NCBI RefSeq assembly: GCF_002973525.1
Contig: NZ_PVEN01000014.1
Coordinates: 124,001 to 188,000, forward strand
Direction: 5' to 3'
Length of the DNA stretch: 64,000 nt
Source: Paraburkholderia sp. BL21I4N1
GTDB taxonomy: Bacteria; Pseudomonadota; Gammaproteobacteria; Burkholderiales; Burkholderiaceae
Made by a program: the position numbers and the translations under genes. The notes beneath the pieces were generated by a model. That model did not search any database. It was not told where the DNA came from and saw nothing but the letters and a program-made list of their open reading frames with translations. Below are positions 16,953 to 25,236 of this stretch, one piece after another; position 1 is the stretch's first letter; each line of letters begins with the position of its first letter.

Positions 16953-17726
16953 ATGACTGACGCAGTGGACGTGGTGATCGTCGCCAGCGCGTTCGGGCCG
17001 GATGCGGTGCGTGCGCACGGTCATCTGAAGTGGGCGGAAACGAGCCGGCAAGCCGGAGCGGCGGGTTTCGAAGTGCGTCGCGAGTTGTTCGCCGACGAAA
17101 CCGACGCGGCCCCGCACAAGTTGCGCGAGTTGGGCGAGCGGATCGCGGCGCTCGGTTTGTGGTGCGTGTACTCGACGCCGGCTTCGCTGTACGCCGCCGA
17201 CGGCACGCTCGACGCCGACGCGCTGCGCCTGTCGATCGAAGAAGCGTTGGCGCTCGGCGCACGCTTCGTGAAGTTGCAACTGGGCGGTTTCGCTCGCGAG
17301 GCCAACGCGGCCGTGATCGCCGATCACCTGCGTTGCGCGGCGCTGCGGCTGGTCGTCGAAAACGGTCAACTCGCCGAGGGCGGTTCGCTCGACCAGTTCG
17401 TCGGTCTGTTCGACGCGCTGGCGCGCGAGGGCCACGCGGACGTACTCGGCATGACCTTCGATATCGGCAACTGGGCCTGGCGCGACGTCGCGCCGCTCGC
17501 CGCCGCCGGGTCGCTGGCCACGCACGTCGACTACATCCATTGCAAGACGACGACGGGCGAGGGCGCACGGCGTTTTCCGGCCGCCCCGGCCGCCGACGAC
17601 GCGCAGTTCGCCGCAGTGCTCGACTCTCTACCGCGGGATGTACCGCGCGGCATCGAATTTCCGTTCGAGACGAATCGTATCGACGCGGACGCGGCGCACT
17701 ACGTCGCGTGGCTGTCGGCGGCGTGA
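16953..17726 (+). CDS. kguE: KguE-like sugar phosphate isomerase/epimerase (TIM barrel)
   Basis: A 257-aa xylose-isomerase-like TIM-barrel protein, first gene of the 2-ketogluconate operon. Features include LGARFVKLQLGGF, RLVVENGQ (Glu metal ligand), MTFDIGNWAWRD (Asp) and HVDYIHCKTTTGEG (His). KguE is carried by Pseudomonas kgu operons but its exact step is not established. I start at the ATG at 16953; the long open frame upstream would run through the operator. The ribosome site is weak. The frame is followed after 181 bp by the kinase. Confidence 0.85.
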   Translation: MTDAVDVVIVASAFGPDAVRAHGHLKWAETSRQAGAAGFEVRRELFADETDAAPHKLRELGERIAALGLWCVYSTPASLYAADGTLDADALRLSIEEALALGARFVKLQLGGFAREANAAVIADHLRCAALRLVVENGQLAEGGSLDQFVGLFDALAREGHADVLGMTFDIGNWAWRDVAPLAAAGSLATHVDYIHCKTTTGEGARRFPAAPAADDAQFAAVLDSLPRDVPRGIEFPFETNRIDADAAHYVAWLSAA

Positions 17727-17800
17727 GCGGTGCGCGGAACCTGAGAGAAAGCGGTAGAGAAAACCGCACGCGGCAGGCAACACACGAAGCACGCAGCACC

Positions 17801-17839
17801 GAACACGCAACCCGAACACGCAACCCGAACACGCAACCC
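17801..17839 (+). repeat. Three tandem 13-bp repeats in the kguE-kguK spacer
   Basis: GAACACGCAACCC occurs three times in a row (17801, 17814, 17827) with a partial fourth copy. The spacer is C-rich and G-poor on the coding strand, so the mRNA here is probably unstructured, possibly a Rho-sensitive site. Copy number may vary between strains. Confidence 0.8.
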
Positions 17840-17907
17840 GAACCACCACGCCCGCGTCGCGCCACACGCCGACGACGCAGCAAAAAAGAGCCACGCAGGA
17901 GCAAAGC

Positions 17908-18891
17908 ATGAGCAACCCCCACGCAGGACTCGATGTCGTCACCTACGGCGAAGCCATGGCCATGTTCGTGGCCGCCGAAACCGGCGAGCTCGCGGCGGTC
18001 GGTCAGTTCATCAAACGTGTTGCCGGCGCCGATCTGAACGTGGCGATCGGCCTGTCGCGGCTCGGCTTCAAGGTGGGCTGGATGAGCCGCGTCGGCAGCG
18101 ACTCGTTCGGTCAGTTCGTGCGCGACACGTTGACGAAAGAAGGCATCGACCAGCGCTGCGTGACGACCGACGAACACCACCCGACCGGCTTCCAGCTGAA
18201 GTCGAAAAACGACGACGGCAGCGACCCGGCGATCGAGTATTTCCGCAAAGGCTCGGCGGCCAGTCATCTGTCGCTGGCGGACTACGCGGCGGGTTACGTG
18301 CTGCCCGCGCGTCATCTGCACCTGACCGGCGTCGCGCCGGCGATCTCGGCAAGTTCGCGTGAGCTCGCGTTCCATCTTGCGCGCGAAATGCGGGCCGCCG
18401 GCAAGACGATTTCGTTCGACCCGAATCTGCGCCCGACCTTGTGGCCGTCACGTGCCGCGATGGTCGACGGCTTGAACGCGCTGGCCGCGCTGGCCGACTG
18501 GGTGCTGCCCGGCATCGGCGAGGGCGAGATTCTGACCGGCTACACGAAGCCGGACGACATCGCGAAGTTCTATCTCGACCAGGGCGCGCGCGGCGTCATC
18601 ATCAAGCTCGGCGCGCAAGGCGCGTATTTCCGCACCGCCGACGATGCCGCCGTGATTCCCGGCCGCCCGGTCGCGAAGGTGGTGGACACGGTCGGCGCGG
18701 GCGACGGCTTCGCGGTCGGCGTGGTCAGCGCGCTGCTCGAAGGCCGCACGCTGCCGCAAGCCGTGGCGCGCGGCAACCGCATCGGCGCGCTGGCGATTCA
18801 GGTGATCGGCGATTCGGAAGGCTTGCCGACCCGCGCCGAACTGGATGCGCTCGAACTGGCCGAGGTGCCGCCGGTTGCGACCGCATTGTGA
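17908..18891 (+). CDS. kguK: 2-ketogluconate kinase (PfkB family)
   Basis: A 327-aa ribokinase-type sugar kinase. Markers are DVVTYGEAMAMFV at the N-terminus, GADLNVAIGLSRLG, FDPNLRPTLWPS, and the catalytic DTVGAGDGFAVGV with the base Asp in GAGD. AGGAG sits before the ATG. The sequence alone also fits 2-keto-3-deoxygluconate kinase. The neighbours (kguE, kguT, kguD and a PtxS-like regulator) favour phosphorylation of 2-ketogluconate at C6. Confidence 0.88.
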   Translation: MSNPHAGLDVVTYGEAMAMFVAAETGELAAVGQFIKRVAGADLNVAIGLSRLGFKVGWMSRVGSDSFGQFVRDTLTKEGIDQRCVTTDEHHPTGFQLKSKNDDGSDPAIEYFRKGSAASHLSLADYAAGYVLPARHLHLTGVAPAISASSRELAFHLAREMRAAGKTISFDPNLRPTLWPSRAAMVDGLNALAALADWVLPGIGEGEILTGYTKPDDIAKFYLDQGARGVIIKLGAQGAYFRTADDAAVIPGRPVAKVVDTVGAGDGFAVGVVSALLEGRTLPQAVARGNRIGALAIQVIGDSEGLPTRAELDALELAEVPPVATAL

Positions 18892-19003
18892 ACGACGGGC
18901 GGCAGCGTCAGGCACCCAGGTACCACCCCAACAGCAAGAGCGCGCCGAACCGCGCCCCATGACCGTTCATCATTGTTTCGGGAAGCCGTCAAAGGAGACA
19001 CCC

Positions 19004-20299
19004 ATGACCTCATCGCTTGCGATTCGCCGCTGGTGGACGATCATGCCGATCGTGTTCATCACCTATAGCCTCGCTTATCTGGACCGCGCGAACTTCGGCT
19101 TCGCGTCGGCGGCCGGCATCAACCAGGATCTCGGCATCAGCAAAGGGCTGGCGTCGCTGATCGGCGCGCTGTTCTTCCTCGGCTATTTCTTTTTCCAGAT
19201 TCCCGGCGCGATCTACGCCGAACGCCGCAGCGTCAAGAAGCTCGTGTTCTGGAGCCTCGTGCTGTGGGGCGGCTGCGCGGCGCTGACCGGCATGGTCAGC
19301 AATATTCCGTCGCTGATGGTGATCCGTTTCTTGCTCGGCGTGGTCGAAGCCGCGGTGATGCCGGCCATGCTGATCTTCATCAGCAACTGGTTCACCAAGG
19401 GCGAACGCTCGCGCGCCAACACCTTCCTGATTCTCGGCAATCCGGTCACCGTCCTGTGGATGTCGGTCGTGTCCGGCTATCTGGTGCATTCGTTCGGCTG
19501 GCGTCATATGTTCATCGCCGAGGGCGCGCCCGCCATTGTCTGGGCCGTGTGCTGGTGGTTCATAGTGAAGGACAAGCCGCAGCAGGTGTCGTGGCTGACC
19601 CAGCAGCAAAAGGACGAACTCGCGCAAACGCTGCGTGCCGAGCAGGCCGCGATCAAGCCGGTGCGCAACTATAGCGAGGCGTTTCGCAACCCCGCGGTGA
19701 TCAAGCTGTGCGCGCAATACTTCTGCTGGAGTATCGGCGTGTACGGCTTCGTGTTGTGGCTGCCGTCTATCCTGAAGAACGGTTCGACGCTCGGCATGGT
19801 CGAAACCGGCTGGCTCTCGGCGCTGCCGTATCTGGCTGCGACCATCGCGATGCTTGCAGCTTCGTGGGCATCGGATAAACTCAACCGCCGCAAAGTGTTC
19901 GTCTGGCCGTTTCTGCTGGTCGGCGCGGTGGCGTTCGCGGCGTCGTACGCGCTCGGTTCCACGCATTTCTGGCTCTCGTATGCGCTGCTGGTGATCGCCG
20001 GCGGCGCGATGTACGCGCCGTACGGACCGTTCTTCGCGATCGTGCCGGAGCTGCTGCCGAAGAACGTCGCGGGCGGCGCGATGGCGCTGATCAACAGCAT
20101 GGGCGCGCTCGGGTCGTTCGTCGGCTCGTACGTGGTCGGTTATCTGAACGGCGCCACCGGTTCGCCGTCGGCGTCGTATGCATTCATGAGCGTGGCGCTG
20201 GTCGCCGCGGTGATCCTGACGCTGATCGTCAAGCCGCAGCCGCGGGATCAGACGCCGAACGACGCGACCCCGCTCGCTACACCGTTGCAAGGAAAATAA
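19004..20299 (+). CDS. kguT: MFS 2-ketogluconate transporter (ACS family)
   Basis: A 431-aa anion:cation symporter-family permease with about 12 membrane segments. The N-terminus RRWWTIMPIVFITYSLAYLD is followed by RANFGFA, the typical ACS start, then GALFFLGYFFFQIPGA and FLLGVVEAAVMPAM. AAAGGAG lies six bases before the ATG at 19004. The open frame continues upstream into kguK's end but has no better start. It sits between the kinase and the reductase, and four bases separate it from kguD, so all belong to one operon. Confidence 0.9.
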   Translation: MTSSLAIRRWWTIMPIVFITYSLAYLDRANFGFASAAGINQDLGISKGLASLIGALFFLGYFFFQIPGAIYAERRSVKKLVFWSLVLWGGCAALTGMVSNIPSLMVIRFLLGVVEAAVMPAMLIFISNWFTKGERSRANTFLILGNPVTVLWMSVVSGYLVHSFGWRHMFIAEGAPAIVWAVCWWFIVKDKPQQVSWLTQQQKDELAQTLRAEQAAIKPVRNYSEAFRNPAVIKLCAQYFCWSIGVYGFVLWLPSILKNGSTLGMVETGWLSALPYLAATIAMLAASWASDKLNRRKVFVWPFLLVGAVAFAASYALGSTHFWLSYALLVIAGGAMYAPYGPFFAIVPELLPKNVAGGAMALINSMGALGSFVGSYVVGYLNGATGSPSASYAFMSVALVAAVILTLIVKPQPRDQTPNDATPLATPLQGK

Positions 20300-20303
20300 G
20301 CTG

Positions 20304-21281
20304 ATGAAGAAGATCGTCGCCTGGAAGCCGCTGCCCGAAGATGTGCTCGCGTATCTGCGGCAGCATGGGGAGGTCGTGCAGGTCGATGCGGCTCAGCACG
20401 ACACGTTCGTCGCCGCGCTGCGAGACGCGGACGGCGGCATCGGTTCGAGCGTGAAGATCACGCCGGCCATGCTCGAAGGCGCGACGCGGCTCAAGGCGCT
20501 GTCGACCATCTCGGTGGGCTTCGACCAGTTCGACGTCGCCGATCTGACGCGTCGTGGCATCGTGCTTGCCCATACGCCCGACGTGCTGACCGAGTCCACG
20601 GCGGACACGGTGTTTTCGTTGATTCTCGCCTCGGCGCGCCGGGTGGTCGAACTCGCCGACTGGGTGAAGGCCGGCGAGTGGCGGCACAGCATCGGGCCGG
20701 CCCAGTTCGGGGTCGACGTGCAGGGCAAGACGCTCGGTATCGTCGGCCTGGGCCGGATCGGCGGCGCGGTCGCGCGGCGCGCGGCGCTGGGCTTCAACAT
20801 GACGGTGCTGTACACCAACCGCAGCGCGAATCCGCAGGCCGAACAGGCTTACGGCGCGCGGCGCGTCGAGTTGGCGGAGCTGCTCGCCACGGCCGATTTC
20901 GTCTGCCTGCAAGTGCCGCTCACGGCCGAAACGAAGCATCTGATCGGCGCGGCCGAACTCAAATCGATGAAGCCGGGCGCGATTCTGATCAACGCATCGC
21001 GCGGCGCAACCGTCGACGAACCGGCGCTGATCGAGGCGCTGCAAAACGGCACGATTCGCGGCGCGGGACTCGACGTGTTCGAGACCGAACCGCTGCCGGC
21101 CGACTCGCCGCTGCTGAAGCTCGCGAACGTGGTCGCGCTGCCGCATATCGGCTCGGCGACCCACGAGACGCGTCACGCGATGGCGCGCAACGCGGCGGAA
21201 AACCTGGTCGCCGCGTTGCAAGGTACGCTCGCGAATAACATCGTCAATCGTGAGGTGTTGAGTCAGCGAGGCAACGCGTGA
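20304..21281 (+). CDS. kguD: 2-keto-6-phosphogluconate reductase (D-2-hydroxyacid dehydrogenase)
   Basis: A 325-aa NAD(P)-dependent dehydrogenase that would convert 2-keto-6-phosphogluconate to 6-phosphogluconate. The Rossmann motif is GIVGLGRIGGAVARR. The catalytic triad is in place: Arg in INASRGATVDE, Glu in DVFETEPL, and His in ALPHIGSAT. AAGGAAA precedes the ATG. Glyoxylate or hydroxypyruvate reductases share these motifs, so the specific name rests on the operon. Confidence 0.9.
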   Translation: MKKIVAWKPLPEDVLAYLRQHGEVVQVDAAQHDTFVAALRDADGGIGSSVKITPAMLEGATRLKALSTISVGFDQFDVADLTRRGIVLAHTPDVLTESTADTVFSLILASARRVVELADWVKAGEWRHSIGPAQFGVDVQGKTLGIVGLGRIGGAVARRAALGFNMTVLYTNRSANPQAEQAYGARRVELAELLATADFVCLQVPLTAETKHLIGAAELKSMKPGAILINASRGATVDEPALIEALQNGTIRGAGLDVFETEPLPADSPLLKLANVVALPHIGSATHETRHAMARNAAENLVAALQGTLANNIVNREVLSQRGNA

Positions 21282-21300
21282 ACGGCCTGGCGAGGCGCCG

Positions 21301-22374
21301 ATGAGTACGACACCGCAAACCGCGCCGCGCCGCGCGACGATCACCGACGTCGCGCGGGAAGCCGGCACCGGCAAGACCAGTATTTCGCGCTATCTGAACG
21401 GCGAGATGAGCGTGTTGTCGCCGGAACTGCGCGCGCGGATCGAGGCCGCGATCGCGCGGCTCGACTATCAGCCGAATCAGATGGCGCGCGGCCTCAAGCG
21501 AGGCCGCAACCGGTTGATCGGCATGCTGCTCGCCGACTTGACGAATCCGTACACGGTCGAAGTGCTGCAAGGCGTGGAAGCGGCCTGTCACGCGCTGGGT
21601 TTGATGCCGCTGATCTGCCATGCCGCCAACGAAGTCGAAATGGAGCGCCGTTATCTGCAACTGCTGACCACGTATCGGGTTGAGGGCGTGATCGTCAACG
21701 CGCTGGGCGTGCGGGAAGCGACGTTGCGGCCGGTCGTCGGCAACGGGATTCCGGCCGTGCTGGTGGATCGGTTGGTGGATGGGCTGGTCGCCGATATGGT
21801 GGGACTGGATAATCGCGCGGCCGCTGAACTGGGTACACGGCATCTGCTCGACAGTGGCTTCGACGACATCTGGTTCGCCGTTCAACCGTTCGAACAGGTG
21901 AGCTCGCGGCAATTGCGCGAAGCGGCGTTTCGCGAGGCGATAAACGCGCGAGCGGGGCAAGCGACTCGAGGCGCGCAGGGAGGCCACGGCGGCGCGCGTG
22001 GCCACACGCTGGTGCTGAATCTCGCGGACACCGCCGAAGTCGAACGCAGCATCGTCGAGCTGGACCGCGCGATCGATGCCGCCGCCTCTCGCCGCCTCGC
22101 GCTATTCGCGGCCAACGCGCCGGTCGCACTGTGTCTCGCGCTGCACCTGAAAGCCCGCTACGGCGCCGACTGGCAAAGCCGCGTCGCGCTGCTCTCCATC
22201 GACGACCCCGACTGGGCCGAATTGACCGGCGTGACGACGATCCGCCAGCCGACCTACGAGATCGGCTATCGCGCGGTCGAGTTCCTGCACGAGCGCATCG
22301 AAGGCGTTCAGACCGCCGCGCGCGACTGTCTGCTGCCGGGTGAATTGATCGTCCGCGCGTCAACTTCGCGCTGA
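21301..22374 (+). CDS. ptxS: LacI family regulator, PtxS-like
   Basis: A 357-aa repressor. The HTH is ATITDVAREAGTGKTSISRYLNGE with the hinge QPNQMARGLKRGR, then a periplasmic-binding-protein-like core (IGMLLADLTNPYTVEVLQGVE). It is the last gene of the operon, 19 bp after kguD; in Pseudomonas ptxS is also linked to the kgu genes and responds to 2-ketogluconate. The probable operator is the palindrome at 16898-16921. A Gly/Ala/Arg-rich insert (ARAGQATRGAQGGHGGARGH) in the core is unusual. Confidence 0.88.
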   Translation: MSTTPQTAPRRATITDVAREAGTGKTSISRYLNGEMSVLSPELRARIEAAIARLDYQPNQMARGLKRGRNRLIGMLLADLTNPYTVEVLQGVEAACHALGLMPLICHAANEVEMERRYLQLLTTYRVEGVIVNALGVREATLRPVVGNGIPAVLVDRLVDGLVADMVGLDNRAAAELGTRHLLDSGFDDIWFAVQPFEQVSSRQLREAAFREAINARAGQATRGAQGGHGGARGHTLVLNLADTAEVERSIVELDRAIDAAASRRLALFAANAPVALCLALHLKARYGADWQSRVALLSIDDPDWAELTGVTTIRQPTYEIGYRAVEFLHERIEGVQTAARDCLLPGELIVRASTSR

Positions 22375-22434
22375 TCTGCGATCATTCGGGCTGCGGCGCG
22401 CAGCGGGTGCGCGCCGGTCATTGCAAGGACACTC

Positions 22435-23280
22435 ATGGTTGTAGCACCGCTTACTCTCTCCAGTCTCGCCGTCGCGACGCTGCTGGTCGCCGCCTTACCC
22501 TTCCTGATCTACCGCCGTCTGCGCCGGCCGCTCGCGCTGAAACCGCGCGATGCGATCACCGGTATCGCGATCTTCGCGTTGTTCGCCATGGTGATCGAGC
22601 GCGCCTTGAACGACTACGTGCTGCATCGGAACGAGGCGACCGCAACCTTCCTCGCCAATCCGCTGGCTTTCGTGGTGTACGGCGCGCTGGCCGCGGGCAT
22701 CTGCGAGGAAGTGGGGCGCTTCATCGGTATGCGGCTGCTGCTCAAGCGGGCTGCGGCCAAAGCGTCTGCGGCGACCTCCGCCACCTCCACTACGCCGGAC
22801 AGCGCGGCCGCGCGCGGCGATGACGGCACCGCGCTGACCTACGGCCTCGGCCACGGCGGCGCGGAAGCGTGGCTGGTGGGCGTGCTGGTGCAGATTCAAT
22901 GGATTCTGTTCGCGGTGTTCGAAAACCGCGGCGAACTGGACAGTTACCTGGGCAACCTGCCGACCGATTCGGTGATGCGTATCCATCTGATCCTCGCCAG
23001 TCTGACGCCGCAAACGGCCGGGATTTTCGCGCTCGAACGCGTGGCCGCGCTGATCTTCCAGATTGGTTTGTCGGTGCTGATGTGGCGTGGTCTGCGTGCC
23101 GGCTGGCGCGGCATCCTGCCGCTCGCGATCCTGCTGCATGCGCTGGTGGACGTGCCCGCCGCCCTGTTTCAGGCGCAACTGGTGCCGCTCGCCGCGGTGG
23201 ATGGCGTGTATGCGCTGGGTGCGTTGGTCGTCGCCGGGCTGTTGTTCAGAACGTACCGGCGGCCGGCGGTCGCGGCATAA
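22435..23280 (+). CDS. YhfC family intramembrane protease-like protein
   Basis: A 281-aa polytopic membrane protein with about seven hydrophobic segments. The YhfC/CAAX-like core is visible: AAGICEEVGRFIGMRLL (the EExxR motif), GLGHGGAEAWLVG (His and Glu), and LLHALVDVPAALFQ (His). These would be the Glu and His residues of the presumed intramembrane active site. A low-complexity Ala/Thr/Ser loop follows the first motif. AAGGA precedes the ATG. Substrate and role are unknown. The DUF3022-like gene follows after 75 bp. Confidence 0.8.
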   Translation: MVVAPLTLSSLAVATLLVAALPFLIYRRLRRPLALKPRDAITGIAIFALFAMVIERALNDYVLHRNEATATFLANPLAFVVYGALAAGICEEVGRFIGMRLLLKRAAAKASAATSATSTTPDSAAARGDDGTALTYGLGHGGAEAWLVGVLVQIQWILFAVFENRGELDSYLGNLPTDSVMRIHLILASLTPQTAGIFALERVAALIFQIGLSVLMWRGLRAGWRGILPLAILLHALVDVPAALFQAQLVPLAAVDGVYALGALVVAGLLFRTYRRPAVAA

Positions 23281-23355
23281 TCCGGCCGCGATGTTCTCTC
23301 GTCGGCGGCTTCCCGTGAGCGGCCGACCCTTCAGCATGACCACCGGACCCTTCCC

Positions 23356-23721
23356 ATGGAAGCTTACCAATACGACTGCGCGAATCCCGAGTTCGAGGCA
23401 TTGGCGCGTGTCATCAGCGATCTGTTTCCCGAGCAGACGCAGTTCATCCAGCGCGCGGCGGAAGACGGCACGCCGACGCTGGCTATTCACTGGGTGGCGA
23501 TGCGCTTCGGCGCGGCAGCGCGCCGCATCGTGATGACGGTGGTGATTACGCCGGCCGCGTTGGCGCGTTACCTTGCGTTGCCGGCGCGGTTGCGCGGCCG
23601 CAGTTTTGCCGTGTTGCGCGCGTATGTCGAGGCGAGCATCGGCTCGCTCGAAGAACAGTATGCGAATGGCGAGGCGGTGCCGCGCGACGTCACGGTGGAT
23701 CTCGGCGACGAGTTTGCTTGA
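23356..23721 (+). CDS. Small hypothetical protein, DUF3022-like
   Basis: A 121-aa soluble protein with no signal peptide or membrane segment. It begins with a helix (EFEALARVISDLFPEQTQFIQRA), then a strand-rich part (LAIHWVAMRF; RIVMTVVITPAALARYLAL), and ends acidic. I believe it matches DUF3022, a small family found mainly in Burkholderiales, but from memory only. The ATG at 23356 has no strong ribosome site. It may be cotranscribed with the upstream membrane protease. Confidence 0.6.
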   Translation: MEAYQYDCANPEFEALARVISDLFPEQTQFIQRAAEDGTPTLAIHWVAMRFGAAARRIVMTVVITPAALARYLALPARLRGRSFAVLRAYVEASIGSLEEQYANGEAVPRDVTVDLGDEFA

Positions 23722-23752
23722 CGTGTCGGTGTGAGGTTCGGGGCGAGCGTTT

Positions 23753-23808
23753 CAGGCCTGAACACCAGGCCTGAACCCCGAACCCCAGGCCCGAAACGCA
23801 GGCCCGAA
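23753..23808. repeat. Four short repeats CAGGCCYGAA after the DUF3022-like gene
   Basis: Copies start at 23753, 23766, 23786 and 23799 (spacings 13, 20 and 13). The first is part of the palindrome TTCAGGCCTGAA. They lie between two convergent genes and could act as a weak terminator or be slippage products. Confidence 0.65.
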
Positions 23809-23812
23809 CCCC

Positions 23813-24250
23813 TCAATCGGCCAACCGATAAACCTTCGCGAAGCGCACCGCCTGCACCACGCCGTAATCGCCCGGCGCGTATTGCATGATCCAGTCGCCG
23901 GCGGCACCGTGCAGCACGTCGCCGCCGGCCGCGGAACGCGCGAGCGAGAACGCTTCCGTCATCTGTCTGGCGAGGACGACGGCCGGTCGGTTGCGATAGG
24001 CGCCGGCTTCGCCGTGCGCGAGCGCGGCGTCGGCGGGCACGTATTTGGCGTCGAAGCGTTCGCGCGAGACGACCCAGCGGTCGCCAGTCGAGCCGGTAAT
24101 CAACGCGTCGCCCGGGACGAAACGGTTCGGACCTTCGAGGCTCATCAGTTCGCCTTCGACAGCGGCGAAGTCGACGTGCACGGTTTCGTCTTTAACGACG
24201 CGACGGGCGAGCGGATCTTGACTCAGATCGAGATTGTTGAGTTCGTTCAT
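23813..24250 (-). CDS. PGDYG domain protein
   Basis: A 145-aa soluble protein whose C-terminus contains DWIMQYAPGDYGVVQAVRFAKVY, the motif that names the PGDYG domain (Burkholderiales and relatives). An internal repeat-like copy with the same theme occurs earlier (VPGDALITGSTGDRWVVSRERF). Function is unknown. I start at the ATG at 24250, which has no clear ribosome site. The frame is open up to 24349, so a longer N-terminus is possible. Confidence 0.75.
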   Translation of the reverse strand: MNELNNLDLSQDPLARRVVKDETVHVDFAAVEGELMSLEGPNRFVPGDALITGSTGDRWVVSRERFDAKYVPADAALAHGEAGAYRNRPAVVLARQMTEAFSLARSAAGGDVLHGAAGDWIMQYAPGDYGVVQAVRFAKVYRLAD

Positions 24251-24436
24251 GAAGCGGACAGAGATAGAGAGATTGACGGCGGCGCGCGGGCAGGGGATCG
24301 CGACGAGGTGTCTCTGAACCCGTTGCCGGAAGCCGCGAACTCGCATCATGCCAGATGGATCCGACGCCCGGTTTGTTTTGGTTGGGGTGGCGCGATAAGC
24401 GCGCGGCGAAGAACTCGCCGGTCGCCAGAAAGAACA

Positions 24437-24470
24437 GGGCGAGCGGCGCGATGTCTCGCGCCGCTCGCCC
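24437..24470 (-). terminator. Strong terminator of the LTXXQ-protein gene
   Basis: A perfect 15-bp stem (GGGCGAGCGGCGCGA and its complement) around a 4-base loop, followed on the minus strand by the T-rich TGTTCTTTCT. It lies 45 bp past the stop. Confidence 0.85.
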
Positions 24471-24514
24471 CTTACCGCCGAACTGCCGAATGACCTGACT
24501 ATCGATCCGCGCGC

Positions 24515-25027
24515 TTACTGCGCCGCGTCGCTCGCCGGCGCCGGTGCGGCCTTGCCGGCCTTGCCCTTACCGTGATGACGCGCAGCGCCGTTCGGACCGC
24601 CCGGCTGATGGAACGTCACATCGGCCAGCTTCTTCTGCTCGGGCGAGAAGCTGCTATACAGCGGGTCGAACGCATCGACCAGCTTCTTCATGCCATCCGC
24701 ATGCGCTTGCGCGATCGAAGCGTATTGCTTCATGTCGTCGATCGCGGACAGGTTGCCCGCGGCCTTGCGTTGCTGGAACAACTGGCCCATCGTTTCGCCG
24801 TTGCTGCGCATGACGTCGGCGAAAGCGTTCCATTGCGATTCCTGCGCCGAGGTGATCTTCAGTTGCGAGTGCAGGTAGGCGATCCGGTCTTCGACATTGC
24901 GCTCGTGGCCGGCTTTGCCGGCGGGGGCCGCCATGGCGCCGGCCGGTGCCGATGCCGGCGCGGGGGTTTGTGCGAACGCGCCGCTCATGGCGACTGCGGT
25001 GGCCAGCATTACCAGTGCTTTTTTCAT
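24515..25027 (-). CDS. Spy/CpxP-like LTXXQ motif periplasmic protein
   Basis: A 170-aa exported protein. The signal peptide is MKKALVMLATAVAMSGAFA, with cleavage at AFA-QT. An Ala/Pro linker follows, then a helical domain with LKITSAQESQWNAFADVM, the LTxxQ-type motif of the Spy/CpxP family. The C-terminal tail is Lys/Ala/Pro-rich. Family members are periplasmic chaperones or envelope-stress sensors. AGGAG lies seven bases before the ATG. A dyad at 25091-25125 in the upstream region may control it. Confidence 0.85.
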   Translation of the reverse strand: MKKALVMLATAVAMSGAFAQTPAPASAPAGAMAAPAGKAGHERNVEDRIAYLHSQLKITSAQESQWNAFADVMRSNGETMGQLFQQRKAAGNLSAIDDMKQYASIAQAHADGMKKLVDAFDPLYSSFSPEQKKLADVTFHQPGGPNGAARHHGKGKAGKAAPAPASDAAQ

Positions 25028-25090
25028 CGAAACTCCTGATGTCTATTCGAATTGGGACAAGGCGCGTGTGGCGAGCGGCCCGCCTCGCGT

Positions 25091-25125
25091 CGTTACGGCT
25101 GAGTCACGACGCGTGACTCATAACG
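25091..25125. promoter_or_regulatory. Dyad between the LTXXQ-protein and LysR genes
   Basis: TGAGTCACG and CGTGACTCA are perfect 9-bp arms around ACG (25100-25120). An outer CGTTA/TAACG pair extends the symmetry. It lies in the divergent promoter region, so an operator is likely; the binding protein is unknown. Confidence 0.6.
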
Positions 25126-25236
25126 CGTGGCGGCCGGCTGCCCATTTTGCCGTCGCCGCTATTAGTATCACGATATCCCTACAATGCGCCGCTTATGCGA
25201 CAAACGCTTACAACCGAAACCAACAGGAAATAGCGG

